Below, piece after piece: positions 56,135 through 64,000 of a stretch of DNA of 64,000 nucleotides. The translations under genes and the position numbers were made by a program. Origin of the DNA: Amycolatopsis thailandensis (lineage in GTDB: Bacteria > Actinomycetota > Actinomycetes > Mycobacteriales > Pseudonocardiaceae); the NCBI RefSeq assembly GCF_002234405.1, contig NZ_NMQT01000015.1, positions 1 through 64,000 of the forward strand, in the 5' to 3' direction. Under the pieces are notes generated by a model that saw only the letters and a program-made list of their open reading frames with translations, was not told where the DNA came from and did not search any database. The first letter of the stretch is position 1; every line of letters begins with the position of its first letter.

Positions 56135-57135
56135 CGCCGCCGACGCGCCCGCTGCGGCTCGACGGCAGCGGGCGGACCGACCGCGCGATGGCGTCGCTGA
56201 CCGGTGTCGTCGCGCTGTACCGCAGACTCAGCGGCGTGAGCGGACGCCGTCGTCCGCCGGTGGCCGCCGTCGATCGCGATCTCCCGCTGGTCGTCGACGA
56301 TCTCCGCGCCGAGGCCGAGGGCGTCGTCAGCCTGAAGCTGGTGCACGAACGCGGCCAGCCGCTGCCCCGATGGCGACCCGGCGCGCACATCGACCTCTCG
56401 CCGCGGCCGGGGCTGGTCCGTCAGTACTCCCTGTGCGGAGACCCGGACGATCGCGCGGCCTACCGCGTCGGCGTCCGGTTGCTCGGTGAGGGATCGACGG
56501 CGGTGCACGCGTTGAAGAAGGGCGCGCGCATCACCGCGCGCGGCCCGCGCAACGCGTTCCCCTTCGTCGCGAGCCAGGCCTACCTGTTCGTCGCGGGCGG
56601 CATCGGGATCACGCCGATCCTGCCGATGGTGCGGCAGGCGGCCGCCGCGGGCGCGGACTGGCGGCTGGTCTACACCGGCCGCGACGAGGCGTCGATGCCG
56701 TTCCTGGACGAATTGTCCGGATACGGCGACCGTGTCTGGATTCGCCCGGACACGGACTACGGGATCCCGGCTTCGGGCGCGGAGTTGCTCGAAGGGGCAG
56801 AAAAGAGTGCCCCGATTTACTGCTGCGGCCCGGTTCCGATGATCGTGGGCGTCCGGACGGACGCGGCGCTGCGCGGTTCGGGACCGGTGTTCTTCGAACG
56901 GTTCTCGACGCCGCCGATCGTCGGCGGCGTGCCGTTCCGCGTCGAACTGGCCCGCAGCGGCCGGACGCTGGACGTGCCCGCCGACCGCACGACCCTCGAT
57001 ATCCTGCGCGAAACCGTGCCGGGGATCGCTTATTCGTGCCGCCAAGGGTTCTGCGGGACATGCGAGCTGCCGACGGTGACCGGCGACCGCGTCCGGGTCT
57101 GCGTCGAACGCGGTCCGGTCACCCTCGATCTCTGA
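56131..57135 (+). CDS. Ferredoxin-NAD(P)H reductase with C-terminal 2Fe-2S domain
   Basis: A 334-residue electron-transfer protein. FAD-binding RQYSLCGDPDDRAAYRVGV, NAD region YLFVAGGIGITPILPMVRQA and YCCGPVPMI, then a plant-type 2Fe-2S end: YSCRQGFCGTCELPTVTG with a final Cys in RVRVCVERG. The spacing before the fourth cysteine is short compared with the usual phthalate-reductase type. GTG 56131 overlaps the PF10118 stop by 4 bases. It probably supplies electrons to that protein. An earlier frame start at 55642 is noise. Confidence 0.92.
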   Translation: MTPPTRPLRLDGSGRTDRAMASLTGVVALYRRLSGVSGRRRPPVAAVDRDLPLVVDDLRAEAEGVVSLKLVHERGQPLPRWRPGAHIDLSPRPGLVRQYSLCGDPDDRAAYRVGVRLLGEGSTAVHALKKGARITARGPRNAFPFVASQAYLFVAGGIGITPILPMVRQAAAAGADWRLVYTGRDEASMPFLDELSGYGDRVWIRPDTDYGIPASGAELLEGAEKSAPIYCCGPVPMIVGVRTDAALRGSGPVFFERFSTPPIVGGVPFRVELARSGRTLDVPADRTTLDILRETVPGIAYSCRQGFCGTCELPTVTGDRVRVCVERGPVTLDL

Positions 57136-57139
57136 GCTG

Positions 57140-57424
57140 TCAGGCTTCTTTCGGCAGCCAGGCGCCGATCACCGGCTTGAACTCGCGGACGGACCGCTCG
57201 GCGACGACACCTTCGAGGTGGTACGGGTCCTGGTTGATGACGTCGAGCAACGCCGTCTCGTCTTCGGCCTGGTAGAGCGAGATGCCACCGGAGCCGTCGC
57301 CCAGCGGGCCGCCGAGCGCGACGACACCCTGTTCCGCCAGGTCGGAGAGGAATTTCCGGTGCCGGGGACGCACGTCCTCCAGCTTCTCCCGCACGTAAGT
57401 GATCTCCACCAGGAACCAGGCCAT
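57140..57424 (-). CDS. YciI-family protein
   Basis: A 94-residue protein of the YciI family, small dimeric alpha/beta proteins of uncertain enzymatic role. It has AWFLVEITYVREKLEDVRPR, HRKFLSDLAEQGVVALGGPL and DPYHLEGVVAERSVREFKPV; His and Asp of the family site are in QDPYHLEG. GGAG lies 6 bases before the ATG at 57424, so I prefer it to earlier in-frame starts. It converges on the ferredoxin reductase gene with a 4-base gap. Confidence 0.88.
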   Translation of the reverse strand: MAWFLVEITYVREKLEDVRPRHRKFLSDLAEQGVVALGGPLGDGSGGISLYQAEDETALLDVINQDPYHLEGVVAERSVREFKPVIGAWLPKEA

Positions 57425-57575
57425 CGACATCTCCAAGGTCGTTCCGACAGACAGCGGCAGACGCTACCCAGCTTCTCAGGATCCGATCAGGCGGCACGTC
57501 CGCCCCACCCGATACGCTGACCGAGCACCATGCACAGGTTGTGCTTCAAAGGGGTAAATGAACAGGTAGGGGTAC

Positions 57576-58151
57576 ATGCTCGAGGGCAACGCGGAACGCA
57601 GTGTCGAGGCGACCCTCGGCCACTTGCGCACCATGGACGGACCGGTCACGCCACCGCCGCCTGCGGCACCGCTGACCCTTGAGGATCTCTATCGCCAGCA
57701 CCGGATGCGGCTCGTCCGGCTGGCCATCCTGCTCGTGGACGAACCGGCCACGGCCGAAGACGTCGTCCAGGAGGCCTTCACCGGGCTGCACCGCAACTGG
57801 GGACGCCTGCGCGACGCCGCCGCGGCCGTCGGTTACCTGCGCACCGCCGTGGTCAACGGGTCACGCAGTGTGCTGCGCCGCCGCAAGACCGCGCGCGAGT
57901 ACGTCGCGCCGCACGCCGTCAACGCGCGTTCGGCCGAAAGCCTCGCCATGCTGTCGAGTGAACATCAGGCCGTTGTGAGCGCTTTGTCCAAACTGCCCCC
58001 TCGCCAGCGCGAAGTTCTGGTGCTCCGTTACTACGGTGGGCTGAGTGAGGCCGAGATTTCCGAGGCCGCCGGTATTTCGAAAGGTACCGTGAAGTCAACC
58101 GCCAGCCGGGCACTCGAGGCGCTGCAGAAAGCGATGCAGTCACCGAACTGA
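57576..58151 (+). CDS. ECF-type RNA polymerase sigma factor (SigE-like)
   Basis: A 191-residue sigma factor. Region 2 is LEDLYRQHRMRLVRLAILLV and DEPATAEDVVQEAFTGLHRN, region 4 is LSKLPPRQREVLVLRYYGGL and SEAEISEAAGISKGTVKSTA. It has a 30-residue N-terminal extension rich in Pro. ATG 57576 follows AGGTAGGGG. No anti-sigma gene is next to it; nagA follows 70 bases later. Signal unknown. Confidence 0.9.
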   Translation: MLEGNAERSVEATLGHLRTMDGPVTPPPPAAPLTLEDLYRQHRMRLVRLAILLVDEPATAEDVVQEAFTGLHRNWGRLRDAAAAVGYLRTAVVNGSRSVLRRRKTAREYVAPHAVNARSAESLAMLSSEHQAVVSALSKLPPRQREVLVLRYYGGLSEAEISEAAGISKGTVKSTASRALEALQKAMQSPN

Positions 58152-58192
58152 TGCCCGGCCTTCATCTCGACCGCTGGGTTGTGCCGCCATGC

Positions 58193-58206
58193 TTGGTCCA
58201 GACCAA
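58193..58206 (+). promoter_or_regulatory. DasR-type dre operator
   Basis: TTGGTC (58193-58198), CA, GACCAA (58201-58206). This is close to the DasR consensus, roughly TGGTCTAGACCA, known from GlcNAc genes of Streptomyces and relatives. TATATG at 58207-58212 is a possible -10. The operator lies 15 bases before the nagA start I chose, as expected for repression by DasR and release by GlcNAc- or GlcN-6-phosphate. Confidence 0.75.
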
Positions 58207-58221
58207 TATATGCTGGGGGGC

Positions 58222-59445
58222 GTGAGAGGCGCCGGAGATTTCGTGATCGTGGGCGGCCGGGTAGTCGCCCCGGACCGTGTACTCGACGACGGCTGGCTGG
58301 CTATCGCCGGCGGCAAGATCGTCCAAGTCGGTACCGGGACACCCCCGGACATCGACCGCGTAGACGTCGACGGGTGCCTGGTCGTACCCGGCTTCATCGA
58401 CACCCACTGCCACGGCGGTGGGGGCGGGTCGTTCTCCAGCGGGAACCCCGAGGAGTTGTTCCGCGCGGTCCGCGCGCATCGGCGGCACGGGACCACGACC
58501 ATGCTCGGCAGTCTGGTCTCGGACCCTATCCCGGTGCTCAGGGACCAGATCGCGGCACTCCGTGAGCTGGTCCAAGAGGGTGAACTTGCCGGAATTCACC
58601 TCGAAGGACCCTTCATCTCCAAGGCCCGTTGCGGAGCGCACGACCCGGCGACGCTGATCGAGCCGGACACGGCGACGGTCAACGCGCTTCTCGGCGCCGG
58701 CCGCGGCGACATCCGGATGGTCACCCTCGCCCCCGAACTGCACGGCGGGATCAAGGCGGTCCGGCAACTGGCCGAATCGGGCGTCATCGCCGCCATCGGC
58801 CACACCGACGGCGTCGAAGACCAGATCATCCCCGCGATCGACGCGGGCGCCTCCGTCGCGACGCACCTCTTCAACGCCATGCGGCCCCTCCATCACCGCG
58901 AGCCGGGCCCGATCGGCGCCCTCCTCGACGACGAGCGGATCACCGTCGAGCTGATCTGCGATCTCGTCCACGTGCACCCGACCGTGCTCAGGCTGGCCGC
59001 GCACCACGCGGGCAAGGGCCGGACGGTGCTCATCACCGACGCGATGTCGGCCACCGACGCCGCCGACGGCAGCTACATCCTCGGCCGCCTGGAGGTCGAC
59101 GTCCGTGACGGCGTCGCCACCCTGGCCGGGAACGGTTCGCTGGCCGGCAGCACCCTGACCATGGACGCGGCCTTCCGCAACCTGGTCCGCGGCGCGGGCA
59201 TCGACCTGCTCGACGCCGTCCGCGCGACCTCCGGACGGCCCGCCGAACTGCTCGGCATCGCGGACCGGACGGGCTCCCTGCGCGCCGGGCTCGCGGCGGA
59301 CGTCGTCGTGCTCGACCGCGACCTGCGGCCGGCCAAGGTGCTTCGTCAGGGCGAATGGGTCAAGGACGAGGCTGCGGCTACATTGAGCGCCACGGCTCCG
59401 CTCAGTGGCGCGGTCGAAGGCGGTGTGTCGGTCAGCGACGGGTAG
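58222..59445 (+). CDS. nagA: N-acetylglucosamine-6-phosphate deacetylase
   Basis: A 407-residue amidohydrolase that removes acetate from GlcNAc-6-P in amino-sugar use. The metal site is VVPGFIDTHCHGGGGGSFSS (His-x-His), with HLEGPFISKARCGAHDP, IGHTDGVEDQI, THLFNAMRPLHHREPGP and LITDAMSATDAADG, all NagA marks. I chose GTG 58222: the frame opens earlier at 58189 but that part contains the operator. The transcript may be leaderless, as TATATG is 10 bases away. Only this nag gene is here. Confidence 0.95.
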   Translation: MRGAGDFVIVGGRVVAPDRVLDDGWLAIAGGKIVQVGTGTPPDIDRVDVDGCLVVPGFIDTHCHGGGGGSFSSGNPEELFRAVRAHRRHGTTTMLGSLVSDPIPVLRDQIAALRELVQEGELAGIHLEGPFISKARCGAHDPATLIEPDTATVNALLGAGRGDIRMVTLAPELHGGIKAVRQLAESGVIAAIGHTDGVEDQIIPAIDAGASVATHLFNAMRPLHHREPGPIGALLDDERITVELICDLVHVHPTVLRLAAHHAGKGRTVLITDAMSATDAADGSYILGRLEVDVRDGVATLAGNGSLAGSTLTMDAAFRNLVRGAGIDLLDAVRATSGRPAELLGIADRTGSLRAGLAADVVVLDRDLRPAKVLRQGEWVKDEAAATLSATAPLSGAVEGGVSVSDG

Positions 59446-59463
59446 CGGCGAAGGGAGTCCCGG

Positions 59464-59865
59464 ATGAGCGAGCCCAAGGACCCGGAGAAGCTCCTAGCCG
59501 ACGCCCTGCGCGCTCAGGCCGTCTTCGCCCCTTCGGCGGAGCGGATCTCCGAGACTTCCACCGAGAAACCGGTCGAATCAGGCGATTCGGACACGGAGAG
59601 TGATTCGGACACGCCCGAGTCGCCTTCCGGGGAAAACGAGCTGCCGCTGCAGTACGGGCTGCTGTCCGGCGCCGGTGCCGACTCGCTCGAACGGGAGCGC
59701 GTCGCGCTGGAGGACGCGGAGACGGCCAGGCTGGCAGAGCGTCCGACGCCGCCTCCGGCTCCTTCGCCCGGCAGTGCCCCGTTGCCCGCGTACTGGGTGT
59801 TGCTGCTGGCCGTGCTCCTGGGACTGGCCGCCGGTTCGGTGATCGGGCTGCTCACGCTGATCTGA
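59464..59865 (+). CDS. Acidic protein with C-terminal membrane anchor
   Basis: A 133-residue protein. The N-terminal ~100 residues are Ser/Asp/Glu-rich and disordered (PVESGDSDTESDSDTPESPS), followed by a proline stretch (ERPTPPPAPSPGSAPLPAYW) and one membrane span (VLLLAVLLGLAAGSVIGLLT) at the extreme C-terminus. So it is tail-anchored with the acidic part probably inside the cell. GGGAG precedes ATG. 18 bases after nagA. No family recognised. Confidence 0.75.
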   Translation: MSEPKDPEKLLADALRAQAVFAPSAERISETSTEKPVESGDSDTESDSDTPESPSGENELPLQYGLLSGAGADSLERERVALEDAETARLAERPTPPPAPSPGSAPLPAYWVLLLAVLLGLAAGSVIGLLTLI

Positions 59866-59918
59866 GCCGCGTCTCCCGCCGGGTCAAGGCACTCAGCGTC
59901 ACCCTGTACCGTTTTGGT

Positions 59919-60641
59919 GTGATCCTGGCGCAGAACACCGTGACGACGATGGGCCTCCTGCCCGAGTGGCTGGACCCGAAGATCCTGCTGAGCGGGCTGA
60001 CCGTCCCGGTCATCACAGTGCTCTGCCTGATCATCTTCATCGAAAGCAGCGTCTTCCCGGTGCTGCCCGGCGACTCCCTGCTGTTCACCGCGGGCCTGCT
60101 CATCGCCAACGGTTCGATCAAGGCCCCGCTCTGGCTGGTGTGCGTGCTGGTCACGCTCGCCGCCCTGATCGGCAACATGCTCGGCTACGGCCTCGGCTGG
60201 AAGATCGGGCCTTGGCTGTTCCGCAAGCCGGATTCGAAGTTCTTCAACAAGAAGTACGTCGATCAGACACACGCGTTCCTGGAAAAGCACGGGCCGAAGG
60301 CGGTCGTGCTGGCGCGGTTCGTGCCGTTCGTGCGGACGTTCATCACCTGGATCGCCGGCATCGGCAAGATGGACCCGAAGAAGTACTTCACCTACACCGT
60401 CATCGGCGGCATCCTGTGGGCCGCCGGGATCACCGCGCTCGGCCACCTGCTCGGCGGGGTCGCCTTCATCGAGAAGAACATCGACGCGATCTTCATCCTG
60501 ATCGTGCTGGTGTCCGTGGTGCCGATCGCGATCGAGTACCTGAAGGCGCGGCGCGAAAAGAAGCACTCGGACACCGCCACCGGTCTCGTCGCCGACACCG
60601 CCGAGGACATCACTCAGCAGATCCCGCGCATCCGCGACTGA
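59919..60641 (+). CDS. DedA/SNARE-associated family membrane protein
   Basis: A 240-residue inner-membrane protein of the DedA family, proposed undecaprenyl-phosphate or phospholipid flippases. It shows FIESSVFPVLPGDSLLFTAG, NMLGYGLGWKIGPWLFRKP, FFNKKYVDQTHAFLEKHGPK and the key RFVPFVRTFITWIAGIGKMD. Essential Glu and Asp of EssVFPvlPGD and the Arg in RFVPFVR are intact. GTG 59919 has little leader. In M. tuberculosis the equivalent is, from memory, Rv0364, next to fba. Confidence 0.93.
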   Translation: MILAQNTVTTMGLLPEWLDPKILLSGLTVPVITVLCLIIFIESSVFPVLPGDSLLFTAGLLIANGSIKAPLWLVCVLVTLAALIGNMLGYGLGWKIGPWLFRKPDSKFFNKKYVDQTHAFLEKHGPKAVVLARFVPFVRTFITWIAGIGKMDPKKYFTYTVIGGILWAAGITALGHLLGGVAFIEKNIDAIFILIVLVSVVPIAIEYLKARREKKHSDTATGLVADTAEDITQQIPRIRD

Positions 60642-60680
60642 CCCTTTCGCGACATCCAGCCCCGCGCGAAATAGCGAACT

Positions 60681-60909
60681 CGCGTGCTTGAACGGACGGC
60701 ACGCGTGCTCAGACGGACGACACGCGTGCTCAGACGGACGACACGCGTGCAGGTCCGTGCCGTGGGCGTGTCGTCCGTCCAGTCACACGTGTCGTCCATC
60801 TAGTCACACGTGTCGTCCGTCCAGTCACGTGAGTTCCGCGCTCAAGCACGCGAGTCACGTCTCTGAGCACGCGAGTCCCGTGCCTGAGCACGCGAGTCCC
60901 GCCTCTGAG
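60681..60909. repeat. 21-nt tandem repeats in opposing arrays, with related motifs to about 61104
   Basis: Left array: units starting CGCGTGCT at 60681, 60702, 60723 and 60744, exactly 21 bases apart, ending GGACGACA. Right array: units starting GTGTCGTCC or a close variant at 60768, 60789 and 60810, again 21 bases, roughly the inverse of the left array. A third set of about three GAGCACGCGAGTCCC units follows to 60909. 61023-61104 has CACGTAACTCG/CTCGCGTG motifs. The 463-base gap between DedA and the oxidase has no supported gene. Confidence 0.85.
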
Positions 60910-61104
60910 CACGCCGACCCGCCTAGCGGACGTTCCACACACCCTCCAGCGGACGTTTTCCGCGGCCCGGCAGACACCTGGCGGGAGAACGTCGGGCCGG
61001 ACAAAACGGCGCGCCCGCGTGATCCGGCACGTAACTCGTGTGATCGAGCGCGGAACTCGCGTGCTTGAAGACGTGACTCGCGTGATTGGAGACGTGACTC
61101 GGAG

Positions 61105-62496
61105 CTAGAGGGAGAACATCGAGCCCGGGTTGAAGAGGTTCCCCGGGTCGAGGGCCTGCTTGATCTGGCGATGCACGCGGATGCCGACCTCACCGATCTC
61201 CTTGGCCAGCCACTCGCGCTTGATCCTGCCGATGCCGTGCTCGCCGGTGACCGTCCCGCCCAGTGACAGGGCGACCTCGAGAATCGCGTCGAAGGCCGTC
61301 CGCGCGCGGGCGAACTCCTCCTCGGAATCCGGCGCGTAGACGATCGTCGGGTGCATGTTGCCGTCACCGGCGTGGCCGACGACGGCGATCCGCAGCCCGA
61401 CCTCCTCGCTGATCCGCTCGCAGCCGGCGATCAGCTCGGCGATCCGGGTGCGCGGCACGCAGACGTCGTCGGTCAGCCAGACGCCGTACATCTCCAGCGC
61501 GGTGAGCACGACCCGCCGCGCCTGGAGCAGCATCTTGCCCTCTTCGAGATCCTCGGTGGCGTAGGCCAGATCCGCGCCGCAGTCGACGCAGATCTGTTCC
61601 AGCACCGCGAGTTCCTTCCGCGCGACCTCGCCGCCGGCGTCGGATTGCGCGAGCAGCAAGGCTTTGCAGTCCGCGCTCGTGCCGAGGTCGGTCTTGAGGT
61701 AGGCCTCGGCGGCCTTGATGGACGTCGCGTCCATGATCTCCATCAGCGACGGCACCAGACCCTCGCGCACGACCCGCGCGACGGCCTCACCGGCGGCCTC
61801 CGTGCTGTTGAAGGCGGCGACGAGCGTGGAAGGCAGTTGTGGCAACGGTTTCAGCGCGACCGTCGCCTGCGTGATCACGCCGAGCGTGCCTTCACTTCCG
61901 ACGAAGAGCCGCGCGAGGTCGTAGCCCGCGACGCCCTTCACCGTGCGGCGCCCGGTCTTCAGCACCGACCCGTCGGCGAGCACGACTTCCAGTCCCAGCA
62001 CGGAATCCGTGGTGACGCCGTACTTCACGCAGCACAGCCCGCCGGCGTTGGTGGACAGGTTGCCGCCGATGGTGCACCAGTCGTAGCTGGAGGGGTCGGG
62101 CGGATAGAACAGGCCGTGCTTCTCCACCGCGTTGCGGAAGTCGAGGTTCACCACACCGGGCTGCACGACGGCCAGCCGGTTGCCCTCGTCGATCTCGACG
62201 ATCTGATCGAGTTTGGTCAGCACCAGCACGACACAGCCGTCGATCGCGTTCGCGGCGCCGGACAGACCACTGCCGGCGCCGCGGGGCACGATCGGCACCT
62301 CGAACTCCGCGCAGGCCTTGACCACGGCCTGCACACCTTCCGTGTCGGACGGCAGCACCACAGCGAGCGGCTTGCCGCTGGCGGCCAGCGGCATCATGTC
62401 GCGCGAATAAGCGTCCGTGACGTCGGTGTCGGTGAGCACGGCGGCGGTGCCGAGATGCTCGCGGAGCCGGGTGACCAGGGCGTGGTTGCTGCTCAT
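61105..62496 (-). CDS. FAD-linked oxidase, GlcD/lactate dehydrogenase type
   Basis: A 463-residue VAO-type flavoprotein. FAD-binding VPIVPRGAGSGLSGAANAID and DPSSYDWCTIGGNLSTNAGG, GVAGYDLARLFVGSEGTLGV, then the C-terminal HAGDGNMHPTIVYAPDSE and TVTGEHGIGRIKREWL, the metal and flavin signature of glycolate or D-lactate dehydrogenases. ATG 62496 has GAGGG; the longer frame to 62847 is antisense in the MFS gene. It likely oxidises a 2-hydroxy acid. It is followed by the DHA2 exporter upstream on the same strand, 19 bases away. Confidence 0.93.
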   Translation of the reverse strand: MSSNHALVTRLREHLGTAAVLTDTDVTDAYSRDMMPLAASGKPLAVVLPSDTEGVQAVVKACAEFEVPIVPRGAGSGLSGAANAIDGCVVLVLTKLDQIVEIDEGNRLAVVQPGVVNLDFRNAVEKHGLFYPPDPSSYDWCTIGGNLSTNAGGLCCVKYGVTTDSVLGLEVVLADGSVLKTGRRTVKGVAGYDLARLFVGSEGTLGVITQATVALKPLPQLPSTLVAAFNSTEAAGEAVARVVREGLVPSLMEIMDATSIKAAEAYLKTDLGTSADCKALLLAQSDAGGEVARKELAVLEQICVDCGADLAYATEDLEEGKMLLQARRVVLTALEMYGVWLTDDVCVPRTRIAELIAGCERISEEVGLRIAVVGHAGDGNMHPTIVYAPDSEEEFARARTAFDAILEVALSLGGTVTGEHGIGRIKREWLAKEIGEVGIRVHRQIKQALDPGNLFNPGSMFSL

Positions 62497-62515
62497 GCCC
62501 TCATCGTAAGCTCCA

Positions 62516-64000
62516 TTAGATCCGCACTGTGGAACTCTTTTTCCGATCGAGCAGAACGAAGGCTTGAACACCTGTATAGACGAGCACGGCGACGCCCGCC
62601 CATGCGGTGACGTGCACCCCTTGGGTGAAGGCCTCACGAGCCGATTCCAGTAGTGCCTGCCCCGCGACGGGGTCGAGCTGCTGCGCGGTCGCGACGGCGC
62701 CGCCGAGCGTGTCCCGCGCGGACTCGGCCGTCCCCTCCGGCAGGCCGGACCGGTAGACCGCGGTCGCGACACTGCCCAGGATCGCGGTGCCGAGCGCGCC
62801 GCCCAGCTCGAACCCGGTCTCGGAGATCGCCGACGCGGCACCGGCACGCTCGGCCGGGGCGGCCGAGATGACCAGGTCGTTCGTCAGCGTCTCCGACAGG
62901 GCGACACCACCCCCGAGCAGCGTGAACGACACCACGACGTACGCGAGCCCGCCGCCGGACGACACCTGCGTCAGCGCCAGGAACCCGACCGCGGCGACCA
63001 GAAGACCACCACTGACCAGCACGGAGACCCGGATCCGCTTCGCGAGCCAGGCCGCGAGCAGCGCGCCGGCGATACCGGCGACCGTCGCCGGGAGCATCCA
63101 CAGCGCGGCGACGACCGGAGTCAGCCCGAGCACCAGTTGCAGGTACTGCGGCACCAGGAACAGCAGGCCGACCATGGCGAACACGCCGAGCATGTTCGTC
63201 ACGACGGAGCCGCTGAAGGCCCGGTTCGAGAACAGCTTCAGGTCGAGCATCGGCTCGTCGAGACGGTTCTGCCTGCGGACGAACAAGTAGCCGAGCGTGA
63301 GACCGATCAGCACGCTGATCACCGCCTTCAGCCCGAAGCCGTGTTCGGCGACCAGCTTGATGCCGTAGACCACCGGCAGCATCGCGGCCAGCGACAGCAG
63401 CGCCGACAACGGGTCGAACCGGCCCGGCTTCGGGTCACGCGCCTCCGGCAGCACGAACGGTCCGGCGACCAGCAGCACCAGCATCACCGGGACGTTGATG
63501 AGGAACACCGAACCCCACCAGAAGTGCTCCAGCAACCAGCCGCCGAGCACCGGCCCGAGCGCCATACCGCTGGAGAACCCGGCGCTCCACACCGCGATCG
63601 CGGTCCGGCGCTGCTTGGGGTCGAGGAAGATGCTGCGGATCAGCGACAGCGTCGACGGCATCAGCGTCGCGCCACCGACCCCGAGCAGCGCCCGGGCGAT
63701 GATCAGCATGAACGCGCTGGTCGAGAAGGCCGCGAGCACCGACGCGGCACCGAACGCCGCGGCGCCCATGAGCAGCAGCTTGCGACGGCCGATGCGGTCG
63801 CCGAGCGTGCCCATCAGGACCAGCAGGCCCGCCAGCATGAACGAATAGATGTCGACGATCCACAACTGCTCCGCACCGGTGGGTGCCAGATCCTCGGACA
63901 GGAACGGCAGCGCGAACCCGAGCACGGTCATGTCCACGCTGATCAGCAGCACCGGAAGAACCAGTACCGCCAACGCCCACCACTGCTTGCGCCCCGCCAT
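62516..64000 (-). CDS. MFS drug exporter, DHA2 (14-span, EmrB/QacA) type
   Basis: A 494-residue protein with 14 predicted spans. VLPVLLISVDMTVLGFALPF is the DHA2 start (motif D1), then LWIVDIYSFMLAGLLVLMGT, LGDRIGRRKLLLMG (motif A) and AGFSSGMALGPVLGGWLLEH (motif C). The ATG lies at the last three bases of the window; length fits a complete gene, though an earlier start outside the window cannot be excluded. Confers efflux of amphipathic compounds in relatives. Regulator not in window. Confidence 0.9.
   Translation of the reverse strand: MAGRKQWWALAVLVLPVLLISVDMTVLGFALPFLSEDLAPTGAEQLWIVDIYSFMLAGLLVLMGTLGDRIGRRKLLLMGAAAFGAASVLAAFSTSAFMLIIARALLGVGGATLMPSTLSLIRSIFLDPKQRRTAIAVWSAGFSSGMALGPVLGGWLLEHFWWGSVFLINVPVMLVLLVAGPFVLPEARDPKPGRFDPLSALLSLAAMLPVVYGIKLVAEHGFGLKAVISVLIGLTLGYLFVRRQNRLDEPMLDLKLFSNRAFSGSVVTNMLGVFAMVGLLFLVPQYLQLVLGLTPVVAALWMLPATVAGIAGALLAAWLAKRIRVSVLVSGGLLVAAVGFLALTQVSSGGGLAYVVVSFTLLGGGVALSETLTNDLVISAAPAERAGAASAISETGFELGGALGTAILGSVATAVYRSGLPEGTAESARDTLGGAVATAQQLDPVAGQALLESAREAFTQGVHVTAWAGVAVLVYTGVQAFVLLDRKKSSTVRI

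Noticed and set aside
60681..60909. CRISPR-like array
   Set aside because: Repeats are contiguous 21-nt units without unique spacers of constant length, and no cas gene is near.
60688..61068. Possible protein of heptapeptide repeats (HAC and SSHT patterns)
   Set aside because: The pattern is a by-product of a 21-nt DNA repeat; similar frames occur on the other strand, the start would be TTG, and there is no ribosome site.

Overview
The window is high-GC actinobacterial DNA, most likely from Amycolatopsis or a close Pseudonocardiaceae relative. I infer this from the GC-rich third codon positions, frequent GTG starts, EspG/PPE/WXG100-like proteins, several LLM-class (F420/FMN) oxidoreductases, a SigE-type sigma factor, a DUF574 methyltransferase and a probable DasR operator. 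No rRNA, tRNA, CRISPR array, prophage or insertion sequence was found. Almost all DNA is coding; the gaps hold unusual palindromes.

The backbone is housekeeping: purC, purB, purD, purA, class II fba and a DedA gene, plus a DUF3151 gene near fba. From memory, Mycobacterium tuberculosis has two comparable blocks (purD-purB-purC, and purA-DUF3151-fba-DedA), so the rest can be read as accessory DNA inserted between conserved anchors.

Region by region: 1-3.1 kb has a deacetylase-like gene, purC, a SAM hydrolase (DUF62) and a MOSC protein. 3.4-7.4 kb is an amino-acid ABC operon with three paralogous binding lipoproteins but one permease and one ATPase. 7.5-15.0 kb has purB, a TetR gene, a SigE-type sigma factor with a membrane partner, threonine aldolase, a HAD enzyme, a methyltransferase and an aminotransferase. 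15.0-15.3 kb looks like the scar of a deleted divergent gene pair. 15.5-22.5 kb is a type VII-secretion-associated island: a transglycosylase with a WXG100-like head, two WXG-like proteins, a PPE-like protein, EspG, a DUF3558 lipoprotein and a receptor kinase whose outer part looks like two DUF3558 modules. 22.6-31.5 kb has purD, a secreted phosphodiesterase, two transporters, an LLM enzyme, purA and a degenerate lipid-kinase-like protein. 31.7-47.3 kb is accessory: a secreted HNH nuclease, a peptide-type ABC operon ending in an LLM monooxygenase, a divergent FAD/NAD protein and SsuD-like enzyme, an exporter, a diguanylate cyclase, and a TetR/lipase pair with a clear operator. 47.3-52.2 kb has DUF3151, a membrane protein, fba, an LLM enzyme and an aldo/keto reductase. 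52.3-57.1 kb is a redox gene set: SDR, flavin-split-barrel protein, Baeyer-Villiger monooxygenase, PF10118 protein and ferredoxin reductase. 57.1-64 kb has YciI, an ECF sigma factor, nagA with a dre-like operator, DedA, a 21-nt repeat block, a GlcD-type oxidase and a DHA2 exporter.

The most unusual signal is a set of long, often perfect, nested palindromes scattered through the intergenic gaps. At least four sequence families recur. In the main family each arm is itself nearly palindromic. Two almost identical copies, at 29.4 and 49.2 kb, sit just downstream of purA and just downstream of fba and bracket the accessory block between those genes.
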